The notes beneath the pieces are model-generated. The model had not been told where the DNA came from, made no database searches, and saw only the letters and a list, made by a program, of their open reading frames with translations. Shown piece after piece: positions 1 to 8,721 of a stretch of DNA of 64,000 nt. The stretch comes from an uncultured Opitutia bacterium (GTDB lineage Bacteria; Verrucomicrobiota; Verrucomicrobiia; Opitutales; Opitutaceae): assembly GCA_903855985.1 (NCBI GenBank), contig CAIOAO010000103.1:47967-111966 (forward strand), read 5' to 3'. The translations under genes were made by a program, and so were the position numbers. How positions within the stretch are numbered: the stretch's first letter is position 1; each line of letters opens with the position of its first letter.

Positions 1-1
1 C

Positions 2-2200
2 ATCAATTGGGAGCGGCCGGCCGCCGACGGGCTCGTGCTCCGGCTCCACCGGCGCTTCGACGCCCTCGATTGCTCCGCCTACGACCGGGTGCTCATCACG
101 ATCAACCTGCCGGAGGACAGCGTCATTTCCATCGCCGCCGAAACCGACGCCGGCCCGCGCACCCGCACCGGCACGCCGTGCGGCGCCACGCGTCACGAGG
201 AATGGCTGGCGCTCGACGGCGCAAAGCGGATCGACGCGCTCACCGTGGAGGTGCGCAGTCCGCACCCCACCGCCGGTTCCGGCTGGCTGCTCTGGTTCGG
301 CCTGCAGAGCACGGCGCGGCTCCCCTTCCACCTCGCCCAGTGGCAGGGCTACGACGAGAAATGGGACCAGTATCTCCAGCCGCCGGAATTCGAGCCCACG
401 TTCGAGCCGACCTACGGGCTGATGATCAACTCGGAGGAACTCGCCGCGGTACGCCGCGACTTCGCCGGCTCCGCCGTCACGCGCGAGCTGCGCACCGTCG
501 CGGACATGGCCCGGAAGATCCGGCCCGAGGGGCTCATCCGCGAGAACATCAATTTCTGGAATTTCACCGGCTTCCGCCGCGAGCGCGACATGGACGGCAC
601 GCTGACCATGCACCACGGCCCGTTCGCCGCCCAGGCCGGCGTGCTCTGGAAGGACAAGGCGCTGTGCCGGCTCGCCGCGCGGTTCGCGCTGAGCATCGTG
701 CACTGCGACCACTGGGAGGACGTGTTTTTCGCCTGGATGCGCGGCGCCAACTGGGACCAGCGCGGCTTCGTGCAGTCCATCGGCGTGATTGACTGCGCCA
801 TCATCCTCGACCTGTGCGGCGAATGGTTCACGCCGCTGGGCCGCAACCTCATTTTGCGCCGGATCGCAACCGAGGGCCATGGCGCGATGTGCCATGCCTC
901 GTGGTGGTGGGAGTACATGTACCACACCAACCAGATGGCCTGGATCACGCCGGCCCGCATCTACGGCCTGCTGATCCTCGAGCAGACGATGCCCGCGTTC
1001 CACGAGAACTACCCGCTGCCCGCGGCGTCGCGCGTGGCGCCGCACACGGACATCGCCTGGGCCGACCTGCAGGACAACCTCAGCAAGGCCATGCTGTCCG
1101 ACGGGGGTTACGTCGAGGGCGCGACCTATTTCACCTGGGTCGCCCGGCAAGCCGCCCTGTCCGCCCTGCTTTACGGCCGCGGTCGCAACCGCGATGCGCG
1201 CCAGCTCGTCCCGCCCCAGCTGTTCAAAACCGACCGGCTGGCCGAGATGCTGTATTCCACGGATGACGGCCAGGACATGCTGCTCACCGGCGACGCCAGC
1301 TATTGCACCGGCGAGAGCCTCGCCTTCCTCGCGTGGCTGATGCCGCAATCGCATTGGGTCACGATTTACCGCAAGTCCCTCCGGCGCGCCGGCGCCGCCG
1401 CGATGCTCATGGCGCTGCGCCTCGACCGGGAAATCCCCGCCGCCGGTCCCGCGCTCGCGCCCTTCCTCGAGATGCCCGACCTCGGCTACATGGCCTCCGT
1501 GCGGAAACTCGGCCCCGAGCTCGTGAAGCTGTTCATCCTCGGCAACAAGGCCGGCGGCGACCACCAGCATGAGGACAAGGGCAGCTTCATCCTCGAGTGC
1601 GCGGGCGACAGCTTCGCCTTCGACTTTGGCGTCATGGACTACGCCAATCCCGTCACCACCCTGATGAAACAGTGCCAGCGCCACAACATGCTCACGCCGT
1701 GGTGCGAGACGGAGCGCCCCCGGCCGGACAACCCCCTCCGCACCGACGTGAAACCCCGCGGTGCCGGCGACGCCCAAAAATTCCACGCGACGATGGACTG
1801 CACTCCCGGCTGGGAGGGCTGGTTCACGCAGTGGCACCGGACCTGGGATTCGCCCGCGCCCGACACGCTCGTCATCACGGACGAGTGGGCGATGGCGCAG
1901 GGCGAAGGCGCGCTCTTCCACTGGACCACCCGCCTGCCGATCCGGCTCGAGGGCCGCAAGGTCATCATCCCGGGCCGCCGCGCCCGCGCTGAGCTGCAGT
2001 TGCCGGAAGGAGTCGAGGCCGTGATTGAGCAGCTCCCGCTGATGGATCCGCGCCGCCGCGCGACCGACGAACAACGGCGCGAAATGATCCAGTTCGGCTG
2101 GGCGCAAGCCGAGACGCAGCCCCGGCTCACGCTGCGGCAGCGCGGCCAGTCCGGCACCTTGCGCGTCGAAGTGAAGCTGTTCCTGAACCCGCCGGCATGA
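2..2200 (+). CDS. Heparinase II/III-like protein (5' end outside window)
   Basis: The reading frame is open from base 2 and lines up with the interior of the paralogue at 4755-7088, so the true start lies upstream; the GTG at 35 is internal. It shares with the paralogue the N-terminal region (CSAYDR), the alpha-helical centre (GGYVEG, TYFTWVARQA, LAEMLYST) and the C-terminal beta domain with the HEDKG motif inside GNKAGGDHQHEDKG, which resembles the conserved His-containing motif of heparinase II/III proteins. The C-terminal part carries FHATMD, GWEGW and VITDEWA. The likely role is polysaccharide lyase or hydrolase on an acidic or unusual glycan; the substrate cannot be read. The stop overlaps the next ATG (ATGA), so the two are translationally coupled. 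Confidence 0.8.
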   Translation: MNWERPAADGLVLRLHRRFDALDCSAYDRVLITINLPEDSVISIAAETDAGPRTRTGTPCGATRHEEWLALDGAKRIDALTVEVRSPHPTAGSGWLLWFGLQSTARLPFHLAQWQGYDEKWDQYLQPPEFEPTFEPTYGLMINSEELAAVRRDFAGSAVTRELRTVADMARKIRPEGLIRENINFWNFTGFRRERDMDGTLTMHHGPFAAQAGVLWKDKALCRLAARFALSIVHCDHWEDVFFAWMRGANWDQRGFVQSIGVIDCAIILDLCGEWFTPLGRNLILRRIATEGHGAMCHASWWWEYMYHTNQMAWITPARIYGLLILEQTMPAFHENYPLPAASRVAPHTDIAWADLQDNLSKAMLSDGGYVEGATYFTWVARQAALSALLYGRGRNRDARQLVPPQLFKTDRLAEMLYSTDDGQDMLLTGDASYCTGESLAFLAWLMPQSHWVTIYRKSLRRAGAAAMLMALRLDREIPAAGPALAPFLEMPDLGYMASVRKLGPELVKLFILGNKAGGDHQHEDKGSFILECAGDSFAFDFGVMDYANPVTTLMKQCQRHNMLTPWCETERPRPDNPLRTDVKPRGAGDAQKFHATMDCTPGWEGWFTQWHRTWDSPAPDTLVITDEWAMAQGEGALFHWTTRLPIRLEGRKVIIPGRRARAELQLPEGVEAVIEQLPLMDPRRRATDEQRREMIQFGWAQAETQPRLTLRQRGQSGTLRVEVKLFLNPPA

Positions 2201-3012
2201 GCTTCGCCACCCGCCGCCTGCTGTCCTGGCTCACCGCCGGCCTGCTGGCCGCGGGGGCGGCCCGGGCGACGGAAAAGACCCTTCCACCCTCGCTCGCCGA
2301 GGCGTGGCAGACGCTCTCCATCGGGTTTTACTCCGACGCCAGCGACCAATTCACGGCCACGGCCAAATCCCGCGAGGCCTCGCTCGGCCTCGCGCTGACC
2401 CAGCTCAACCGCCCGCCGGTCACCCCCTCGTCGCTGGCGGAGGCAGACCGCCAGCTGGCGGAGCTGGCCGCGGGCAATGACACCACCAGCCACGCCGCGC
2501 GCTACTTCCTGGGCCGGTTGCGGCAGATCCACCCGATGACGCCGGACTCCGCTGCCGCCGCGCAGGAATATGAGCGCCTGGTCGCCACGCGCGCGGATGA
2601 CACCTGGTGCCGGCTCGCCCTGGTCAAACTCGCAATCCTGCGCCTCACCGTCCTGCCCGCGGCGGGCCCCCTCCCCGCGCAACTCGCCGCGGTCGAGCCG
2701 CTGCTGGCCCGCACCGCCGATCCCGCCACGCAGCACGACCTGCACCTGGTCCTCGCCGAGGCCCGGCTGAATCACGAACTCTACGACGCCACCACCCTCG
2801 GCCACCTGCGAGCGGCCCTCGCGACCACACGCGAGGCGGATACGATGCGGGCCGACCTGCTCATCCAAGTGGCGCGGCTGGCCAGCCTGCTCGGCGATCG
2901 CGCCATCGCGAAGGAACACTACGAACGTTTCCTCCAGGACTACCCCAAGGAGCGCCGCGCCTTCACGGTCAACGCGGCCCTGGTCCAGCTCGACGGTCCG
3001 TTCCCGCCATGA
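2197..3012 (+). CDS. Secreted helical-repeat hypothetical protein
   Basis: 271 residues. The N-terminus (basic residues, then a Leu/Ala stretch ending around ARA at residue 24) is a Sec signal peptide. The rest is helical and Ala/Leu-rich, and the end (residues about 235-260: GDRAIAKEHYERFLQDYP) reads like a tetratricopeptide-type repeat. The start overlaps the upstream heparinase-like stop by 4 bp and the stop overlaps the downstream solute-binding-protein start by 4 bp, so it belongs to the same operon. A periplasmic scaffold or accessory role in glycan handling is an inference from context only. I do not recognise a named family. Confidence 0.7.
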   Translation: MSFATRRLLSWLTAGLLAAGAARATEKTLPPSLAEAWQTLSIGFYSDASDQFTATAKSREASLGLALTQLNRPPVTPSSLAEADRQLAELAAGNDTTSHAARYFLGRLRQIHPMTPDSAAAAQEYERLVATRADDTWCRLALVKLAILRLTVLPAAGPLPAQLAAVEPLLARTADPATQHDLHLVLAEARLNHELYDATTLGHLRAALATTREADTMRADLLIQVARLASLLGDRAIAKEHYERFLQDYPKERRAFTVNAALVQLDGPFPP

Positions 3013-4616
3013 ACCGCCGCCTGCATCTCCTGGTCGCCCTCAGCCTGCTCGGCGCCGCCTACCTGGCCTCGGTGATATATATCGTGCACCTGCGGCGGAC
3101 GGCCACCAACCCCCATGGTCCGCCGCGGCTGGTAATCCGCTTCGCCCACTGGCAGCTCGAGTCCGGCATGCGTGAGGCCTTCGACCTTATCGCCAACCGC
3201 TACATGGCGCTGCATCCGGATATCCGCGTCGAGCAGTTCGCCGTGCCGGGCCGCGTCTACCGCCAGTGGCTCAGCACCCAGCTGGCCGCCGGCACCGTCC
3301 CGGACCTCGTCTGCTTCAACTCCACCGACCAGTCCGATGTCGCCCAGCTGCCGCGGAATTTCACCGCCATCACGCGCTGGATGGATGAGCCCAATCCGTA
3401 CAACGCCGGCACGAAACTCGCCGGCGTGCCGTGGCGCCTGACGTTCATCGATGGCGGGCGGAACCGCGCCACGTACATCGACCAGTACCGCAACTATTAC
3501 GCCGTCGGCCTGAGTTCGCACTCCATGCGGATTTTCTACAACAAGGACCTCCTGCGCGAAATCACCGGGAGCGACGCCCCGCCGGCGGATTTCCGCAGCT
3601 GGCTGGAGCTCGGCAAGAAGGTCCGCGCCCATCGCCCGGGGCTCATCCACGTCGCCGGCGCGCACGACAACACGATCTGGCTGATGCCGACGCTCATCAA
3701 CCAGGCGATGGCCAAGTGGATCCTCACGGGCGACCACGAGCTGCGGTTTGCCGCCACGGGCTTCGATGTGTTCGGCGACATGGTGGCGGGCCGCTGGGAT
3801 CTCCGCAGCCCGCCGCTGCAAACGTCGCTGCGCATCATGCAGGCGTTTGGCGGCGAGATGACTCCCGGATTCCTCCAGCTCGACCGCGACAGCGCGATGC
3901 GGGCGTTCATGCGCGGCGAGGCGCTGTCCCTGCCCGATGGCACCTGGGATTACCCCACGATGCGGGAAACGGCCAAGTTCCAGATCGGCGCATTCCGCCT
4001 GCCGCTGCCGGGACCGGATGACCGCGAGTACGGCGGCTACGCGCTGCTGCCGGTTTCCGACGGCGGCGCCGGGACCGCCCTGCCGTTTTACCTCGCCCGC
4101 CAAAGCCGGCATCCGGAGGCCGCCATCGATTTCCTGCGCTACGTGACGAGCTTGGAAGGCAACCGGCTCTTTTCTCAGGCCAGCCATTGCATGCCTTCCG
4201 TCGAGGGCGTGGAGATCGCGCCGGAGCTGCAGCCCTTCCAGCAGAACAACAACGGCTACATCATCACGGACGTGCAAAACGGCCCCCAGCTGGTCAACGG
4301 GGCGGGCGCGGCCTACACGCAACTGTTCGAGACCAACCTCCACGTGCTCTACGCCCCCGATGGCGGCGTGGAGGCCTACACCCGCGTGCTCGAGCGCCAG
4401 GTCCGGGAAATCGTGTTGTCGGACCTGCGCAAGCAGATCCACATCCAGCGCGAGAACCTGCGCCGCCGCGACACCGCCCTCGCCGCCCTCTCGTTCCTCG
4501 GACCCGCCGAGCAGGCCGAAAACATCCACCAGCAAGCCAGCCAGCACCTCAACGAGCTCCACCTGTACCTGATGGAAACCAAGCTCGCGGCCGCGGGGCG
4601 AAGGGACGGAAATTAG
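3009..4616 (+). CDS. ABC-type sugar solute-binding protein, family 1
   Basis: 535 residues from the ATG at 3009, chosen because it overlaps the previous stop (ATGA) and gives an N-terminal hydrophobic segment (about residues 6-25, signal or anchor). The mature part begins with VIRFAHWQ and continues with MREAFDLIANRY and HPDIRVEQ, typical of family-1 extracellular sugar-binding proteins; later DGTWDYP and PFYLARQS also fit. No lipobox cysteine follows the hydrophobic segment, so it may be membrane-anchored. The C-terminal about 100 residues are polar and helical, beyond the usual fold. No permease or ATPase gene is adjacent in the window. The stop codon TAG is part of the short repeat that fills the following gap. 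Confidence 0.8.
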   Translation: MNRRLHLLVALSLLGAAYLASVIYIVHLRRTATNPHGPPRLVIRFAHWQLESGMREAFDLIANRYMALHPDIRVEQFAVPGRVYRQWLSTQLAAGTVPDLVCFNSTDQSDVAQLPRNFTAITRWMDEPNPYNAGTKLAGVPWRLTFIDGGRNRATYIDQYRNYYAVGLSSHSMRIFYNKDLLREITGSDAPPADFRSWLELGKKVRAHRPGLIHVAGAHDNTIWLMPTLINQAMAKWILTGDHELRFAATGFDVFGDMVAGRWDLRSPPLQTSLRIMQAFGGEMTPGFLQLDRDSAMRAFMRGEALSLPDGTWDYPTMRETAKFQIGAFRLPLPGPDDREYGGYALLPVSDGGAGTALPFYLARQSRHPEAAIDFLRYVTSLEGNRLFSQASHCMPSVEGVEIAPELQPFQQNNNGYIITDVQNGPQLVNGAGAAYTQLFETNLHVLYAPDGGVEAYTRVLERQVREIVLSDLRKQIHIQRENLRRRDTALAALSFLGPAEQAENIHQQASQHLNELHLYLMETKLAAAGRRDGN

Positions 4617-4741
4617 GACTTATGACTTATGATTTAGGAAGTTCGGAGCACCCAAATCACAGAACCCACGACTCATAATTCCCTACTCCTAACTCCTAAA
4701 TCATAATTCCGAATTGTCGGATTCTTCCTTCTTCCTTCTTA
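4611..4741. repeat. Short inverted-repeat element with TTAGGA/TTATGA units
   Basis: The gap between the solute-binding protein and the second heparinase-like gene is AT-rich for this genome. TTATGATTTAGGA at 4627-4639 has a perfect 13-bp inverted copy at 4694-4706, and each arm is made of near-tandem units (TTATGA, TAGGA, CTCCTAA). A TTCTTCC tandem run follows at about 4723-4741. The left arm contains the stop codon of the upstream gene. Confidence 0.75.
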
Positions 4742-4754
4742 CCTCTAACTTCCC

Positions 4755-7088
4755 ATGAAACTCACTCCCATCAACAGCGCCGAGGCCGTCTTCGAGGCGT
4801 TCCACGACCCCCAGCTCAGCGAACTCAGCCAGTGGTCCGTCACCGGCGACGGCGTCCCCGGCTTCAAGTTCTGGCAGAACTGGATCTGGGTCCAGTGGGC
4901 ATGGGAAAAGCCCGCGCCCGACGGCCGCCTTGTGCGTTTCCACCGGACCCTCGACCTCGACTGCTCCGCCTACGACCGCCTTATCTTTTGCGCCGCCACG
5001 CCCGAGGGCGGCTATTTCACCGTCCGCGCCGAGACCGACGCCGGTCCGCGCACCCGCCGCGGTGAGCCGCTGGGCGCGACCAAACGCGAGGAATGGCTGC
5101 CCCTCGAGGGCGCCCAACGCATCACCGCGCTCACGATTGAAGCCTTCTTTCCGCCCGGCGGCTCCGGCAACGGGTGGATCTACTGGTTCGCCCTGCAGAG
5201 CACGGCCCGCCTGCCCGCCCATCTCGCGCAGTGGGCCGGCTATGACGAGCGCTGGGAGAAATATTTGCAGCCCGAAAGCTTCGAGCCCGCGTTCAAACCC
5301 ACCCACGGCCTCCTGCTCACGGCCGAGGAACTCGATACCGTCCGCGCGAAGTTCGCCGCATCGCCCACCGCCGACGCCATGCGCGAGGCCGCAGCCGACG
5401 CCCGGGCCATCCGGCCCGAAAGCCTCATCGGACAGTATGTGAACATGTGGAATTCCAACTCGCTCCGCCGCGAGCGGGACCATGGCAAGGTCATCATGAT
5501 CCACGGCGCCAACGCCGCCCAGGCCGGCCTGTTGCTCAAGGACAAGGCCCTGTGCCGGCTCGCCGCGCGCTACGCCCTCAGCATCGCGCACTGCGAGCGC
5601 TGGGACGACAACTTCGTGTGCTTCATGCCCGGCAGCACGTGGGAGCAGCGCCCGTTTGTGCAGTGCGTCTGCGTGTTCGAGTGCGCCCTCATCCTCGACC
5701 TCTGCGGGGAATGGTTCACCGAACTCGGCCGCCAGCTCATCCTCCGGCGCATCGCCGAGGACGGCATCGGCAACATGAACTTCGGCACGTGGTGGTGGGA
5801 ATACATCTTCCACTGCAACCAGCTCGCGTGGTTCGCCCCCGGCCGGATCCTCGGCTACCTCCTGCTCGAGCGCACCATGCCGGCGCGCTTTGAAAACTAC
5901 CCCAAGCCCGAGTCGTCGCGCGTCGCCCCCTACACGGAACTCGCCCTCAACGACCTCCTCGAAAACCTCAACCGCTGCCTCCAGCCCGACGGCGGCTACG
6001 TCGAGGGCCCGACCTATTTCACCTGGGTCGCCCGGCAGGCGTTCGTCGCCCTCCACCTCTACGCCCGCGCCCGGGGCAAGTCGCTCCAGGACCTCATGCC
6101 CGCGCAGATGAAGAAAACCGCGCTGCTGGCCGAGATGCTCTACTCGACCAACGACGGGCAGGACGCGATTTTGATCTGCGACGCGATGTACATCTTCCCG
6201 GAGGCGCTCGCCTACCTCGCGGCATTCATGCCCGAGAGCCATTGGGTGACGATGTACCACAAGCAGCTCAACCGCCCCGGCGCCGGCGCCGCGCCCTCCC
6301 TGCTCGCGATGAGCCTCGCCGCCACCATCCCCGCCAAGGGCCCGCCGCTGCGCGCGTTCGTGGACATGCCCGACACCGGCATGATGTGCTCCGTCCGCCA
6401 GCTCCACGGCGAGACCGTGAAACTCTTCCTCATGGGCAACAAGGCCGGCGCCGGCCACACCCATGAGGACAAGGGCAACTTCGTCCTCGAGTTCGCGGGC
6501 GACAGCTTCGCCCTCGATTTCGGCGTGGTGGATTACAGCAACCCCCTCGTCGAGGAGCTCAAAACCGCCCAGCGCCACAACATGCTCACGCCGCTGTCGG
6601 CCGGACTGCGCCCGAAACCATCCAATCCCATCAACGCCGACATCCGGCCCACCGGTCGCGGCGACGCCACGCACTTTCACGCGACGATGGACGCCACCGC
6701 CGGCTGGGAAGGCTGGTACAAGCAATGGGTGCGCACCTGGGATTCGCCGACCCCCGACACGCTCGTCATCACCGACGAGTGGGCCGTGGAAAAAGGCGAG
6801 GGCGTGATCTTCCACTGGACGACCCCTCTCCCCATGCGCCGCGAAGGCGACAAGGTCATCATCGAGGGCCGCCGCGGCACCGTCGAGATCACCATCCCCG
6901 CCGGCACCGAGGCCGACATCGAACAGCTCCCCCTGATCAACGCCGGTCGCCGCGCGATTGACGAGCTCCGCCGCGAGATCGTCCGCTTCGGCCTCCGCCA
7001 CGCCGACACCCAGCCCCGCCTCACGATCCGCCAGCGCGGCCGGAGCGGGACACTGCGCGTCGCCGTGAAACTTAGCCTGAAGGCGTAG
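4755..7088 (+). CDS. Heparinase II/III-like protein, full-length paralogue
   Basis: 777 residues, starting at ATG 4755 (MKLTPINSAEAV); no signal peptide is evident, so it may act in the cytoplasm on imported oligosaccharide. The N-terminal about 190 residues look beta-rich, the middle is an alpha-helical toroid-like region (WWWEY, GGYVEGPTYFTW, LLAEMLYST), and residues about 560-600 carry the HTHEDKG motif followed by an acidic beta stretch, as in heparinase II/III C-terminal domains. By eye more than half of its residues match the protein at 2-2200, so the pair arose by gene duplication. The last 17 bp overlap the end of the convergent thymidine phosphorylase gene. Confidence 0.82.
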   Translation: MKLTPINSAEAVFEAFHDPQLSELSQWSVTGDGVPGFKFWQNWIWVQWAWEKPAPDGRLVRFHRTLDLDCSAYDRLIFCAATPEGGYFTVRAETDAGPRTRRGEPLGATKREEWLPLEGAQRITALTIEAFFPPGGSGNGWIYWFALQSTARLPAHLAQWAGYDERWEKYLQPESFEPAFKPTHGLLLTAEELDTVRAKFAASPTADAMREAAADARAIRPESLIGQYVNMWNSNSLRRERDHGKVIMIHGANAAQAGLLLKDKALCRLAARYALSIAHCERWDDNFVCFMPGSTWEQRPFVQCVCVFECALILDLCGEWFTELGRQLILRRIAEDGIGNMNFGTWWWEYIFHCNQLAWFAPGRILGYLLLERTMPARFENYPKPESSRVAPYTELALNDLLENLNRCLQPDGGYVEGPTYFTWVARQAFVALHLYARARGKSLQDLMPAQMKKTALLAEMLYSTNDGQDAILICDAMYIFPEALAYLAAFMPESHWVTMYHKQLNRPGAGAAPSLLAMSLAATIPAKGPPLRAFVDMPDTGMMCSVRQLHGETVKLFLMGNKAGAGHTHEDKGNFVLEFAGDSFALDFGVVDYSNPLVEELKTAQRHNMLTPLSAGLRPKPSNPINADIRPTGRGDATHFHATMDATAGWEGWYKQWVRTWDSPTPDTLVITDEWAVEKGEGVIFHWTTPLPMRREGDKVIIEGRRGTVEITIPAGTEADIEQLPLINAGRRAIDELRREIVRFGLRHADTQPRLTIRQRGRSGTLRVAVKLSLKA

Positions 7089-8502
7089 CACGCTTGATCC
7101 GGACCCAAAAAAGCCCCGGCCATTCGGCCGGGGCTGAGATTGAACGGCGACGCGAGCCTTCGGCCACGCGCTCGACGATGAGCGGCGGGGGCGTCGGGCG
7201 CTTCGGCGCGAGGCGGTAGGCGTTCTTGAAGTGGTCGAGCGCCTGCTCGAGCTTCGCCTCGTCGTTGTAATGGATCATCATCAGCGGCTCGCCCTGCTTC
7301 ACCTGCGTGCCGACCTTCTTGATCTCGGAAACGCCGACGGAGTAGTCGAGCTTGTCATGCGGGTTCTCCCGGCCGGCGCCGAGCAGGTGCACGCCGCGCG
7401 CGATCATCGCCGCGTTGATGGTGTGCACGTAGCCGCGCTTCGGGGCGGGGAGCTTGCGGATGTGTTTCGCCGCCGGGAACTTGTCCGGGTGGTCGATGAA
7501 GGTCGTGTCGCCGCCCTGCGCCTTCACGAGGTCCTTGAACTTCGCGAGGGCCGAGCCGTCGGTCAGGTGACGCTGCACGGTCTGTTTGGCCGAGAGGGTC
7601 GAACCCGCCACGCCGGCGAGACGGACAATCTCCATGCCGAGCTTCAGGACGAGTTCCTTCATGTCCTCGGGGCCTTCACCCTTGAGGAGTGCGATGGCTT
7701 CCTTGACCTCAAGCGAGGTGCCGACGGTGTCACCGAGCGGCTGGTTCATGTCCGTCACGAGCGCGACGCAGCGGCGCTTCATGGAGCGGCCGACGCGGGT
7801 CATGGAGCGGGCGAGCTGCTTGGCCTGCTCGAGATCCTTGATGAAGGAGCCGTTGCCCCACTTCACGTCGATCACGAGGCCCTCGGAGCCCTCGGCGAGC
7901 TTCTTGGAAAGCACGGAGCCGGTGATGAGCGGGAGGCTCGGGATGGTGCCGGTCTCCTTGCGGAGGGCGTAGAACTTGGCGTCCGCCGGGGCGAGGGCTT
8001 CGCTCTGGGCGACGATCGCACCGCCGATGCGGGCGAGCTGGGACGTGAACTGCTCGATGGTCTGGTGGCTCTTGAAGCCGTGGAAACAGCCGAGCTTGTC
8101 GAGGGTGTTGATGACGTAGTCGTGCTCGACGCCGCACATCATCGGGACCACGACACCGCTGGCCATGGCCAAGGGCACGAGGACGAGGGACGTTTTGTCG
8201 CCAACGCCGCCGGTGGAATACTTGTCGATCTTCGGCTTCGCGATGTGGGAAAGGTCAATCACCTCGCCGGAAAGCATCATTTCCTCGGTCAGGTCAGCCG
8301 TTTCCTGGGCCGACATGTTGGAAAAGTAGATGGCCATCATCAGGGCCGACAGCTGGTGCTGGGGCATTTCGCCATCCAGCGTGCTATCAATGATATAGCG
8401 AATTTCCTCCTGGGTAAACTCACCGCCGTCGCGCTTCTTTTCGATCAGAAACTCGAAGGTAGGTTTAATGAACCGGCGGGTGGGAATATTGCGTTTGCTC
8501 AT
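7072..8502 (-). CDS. deoA: Thymidine/pyrimidine-nucleoside phosphorylase, divergent
   Basis: 476 residues from ATG 8502 (MSKRNIPTRRFIKP). It phosphorolyses pyrimidine nucleosides to base plus (deoxy)ribose-1-phosphate. The family is shown by KYSTGGVGDKTS (residues 94-105), LAPADAKFYALR, LITGSVLSKKLAEG, VALVTDMNQPLG and the C-terminal LDYSVG region. One conserved region is not normal: the usual glycine-rich SGRGLGHTGGT loop reads CGVEHDYVINT (residues 123-133), though the following LDKL is kept. Codons assigned to Tyr, Arg, Ser and Lys of the nucleoside site are retained. The frame runs through its own terminator hairpin and stops 33 nt later, giving about 29 extra C-terminal residues that look non-homologous. 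Confidence 0.85.
   Translation of the reverse strand: MSKRNIPTRRFIKPTFEFLIEKKRDGGEFTQEEIRYIIDSTLDGEMPQHQLSALMMAIYFSNMSAQETADLTEEMMLSGEVIDLSHIAKPKIDKYSTGGVGDKTSLVLVPLAMASGVVVPMMCGVEHDYVINTLDKLGCFHGFKSHQTIEQFTSQLARIGGAIVAQSEALAPADAKFYALRKETGTIPSLPLITGSVLSKKLAEGSEGLVIDVKWGNGSFIKDLEQAKQLARSMTRVGRSMKRRCVALVTDMNQPLGDTVGTSLEVKEAIALLKGEGPEDMKELVLKLGMEIVRLAGVAGSTLSAKQTVQRHLTDGSALAKFKDLVKAQGGDTTFIDHPDKFPAAKHIRKLPAPKRGYVHTINAAMIARGVHLLGAGRENPHDKLDYSVGVSEIKKVGTQVKQGEPLMMIHYNDEAKLEQALDHFKNAYRLAPKRPTPPPLIVERVAEGSRRRSISAPAEWPGLFWVRIKRATPSG
7107..7135 (-). terminator. Rho-independent terminator inside the thymidine phosphorylase frame
   Basis: A perfect 10-bp stem AGCCCCGGCC/GGCCGGGGCT (7112-7121 and 7126-7135) with a 4-nt loop is followed, on the minus strand, by six T residues (plus-strand A at 7107-7112). 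It lies before, not after, the only in-frame stop of the minus-strand gene. Confidence 0.85.
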
Positions 8503-8721
8503 GAGGGTAAGGAGTTTGCCACGGGTGGGTGCCGCGGCGCGGAAAAGTTTGCCATCACACCTGCCCCCGGGAATTTGTCGAGCCAAAACTGCCCCGGTCG
8601 GCCGGGGTCCCGGCCCGTGAAATCCGGTGTGGCCCGGGTCCGCGACCCGTGATTCCGGTCATCATTCCGATTCCCAACTCCGCGCTTGCGCGCTCCCCGC
8701 CCCCGCCCGGAATGTGTGCCG

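Noticed and set aside
2607..3008. Longer N-terminus for the solute-binding protein
   Set aside because: Arg/Pro-rich shadow of the preceding gene; ATG 3009 gives the ATGA overlap and a signal segment.
4723..4741. TTCTTCC run read as a ribosome-binding or promoter signal
   Set aside because: It is pyrimidine-rich on the coding strand, cannot pair with the 16S tail, and resembles the repeat units at 48.86 kb.
4701..7091. 796-residue open frame on the minus strand opposite the heparinase-like gene
   Set aside because: Antisense shadow in GC-rich DNA: low-complexity Gly/Ala/Glu/Arg composition, no motif, and the plus-strand gene has a clear family match.
7231..8652. 473-residue plus-strand frame opposite the thymidine phosphorylase
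   Set aside because: Antisense shadow; the minus strand has the conserved protein.
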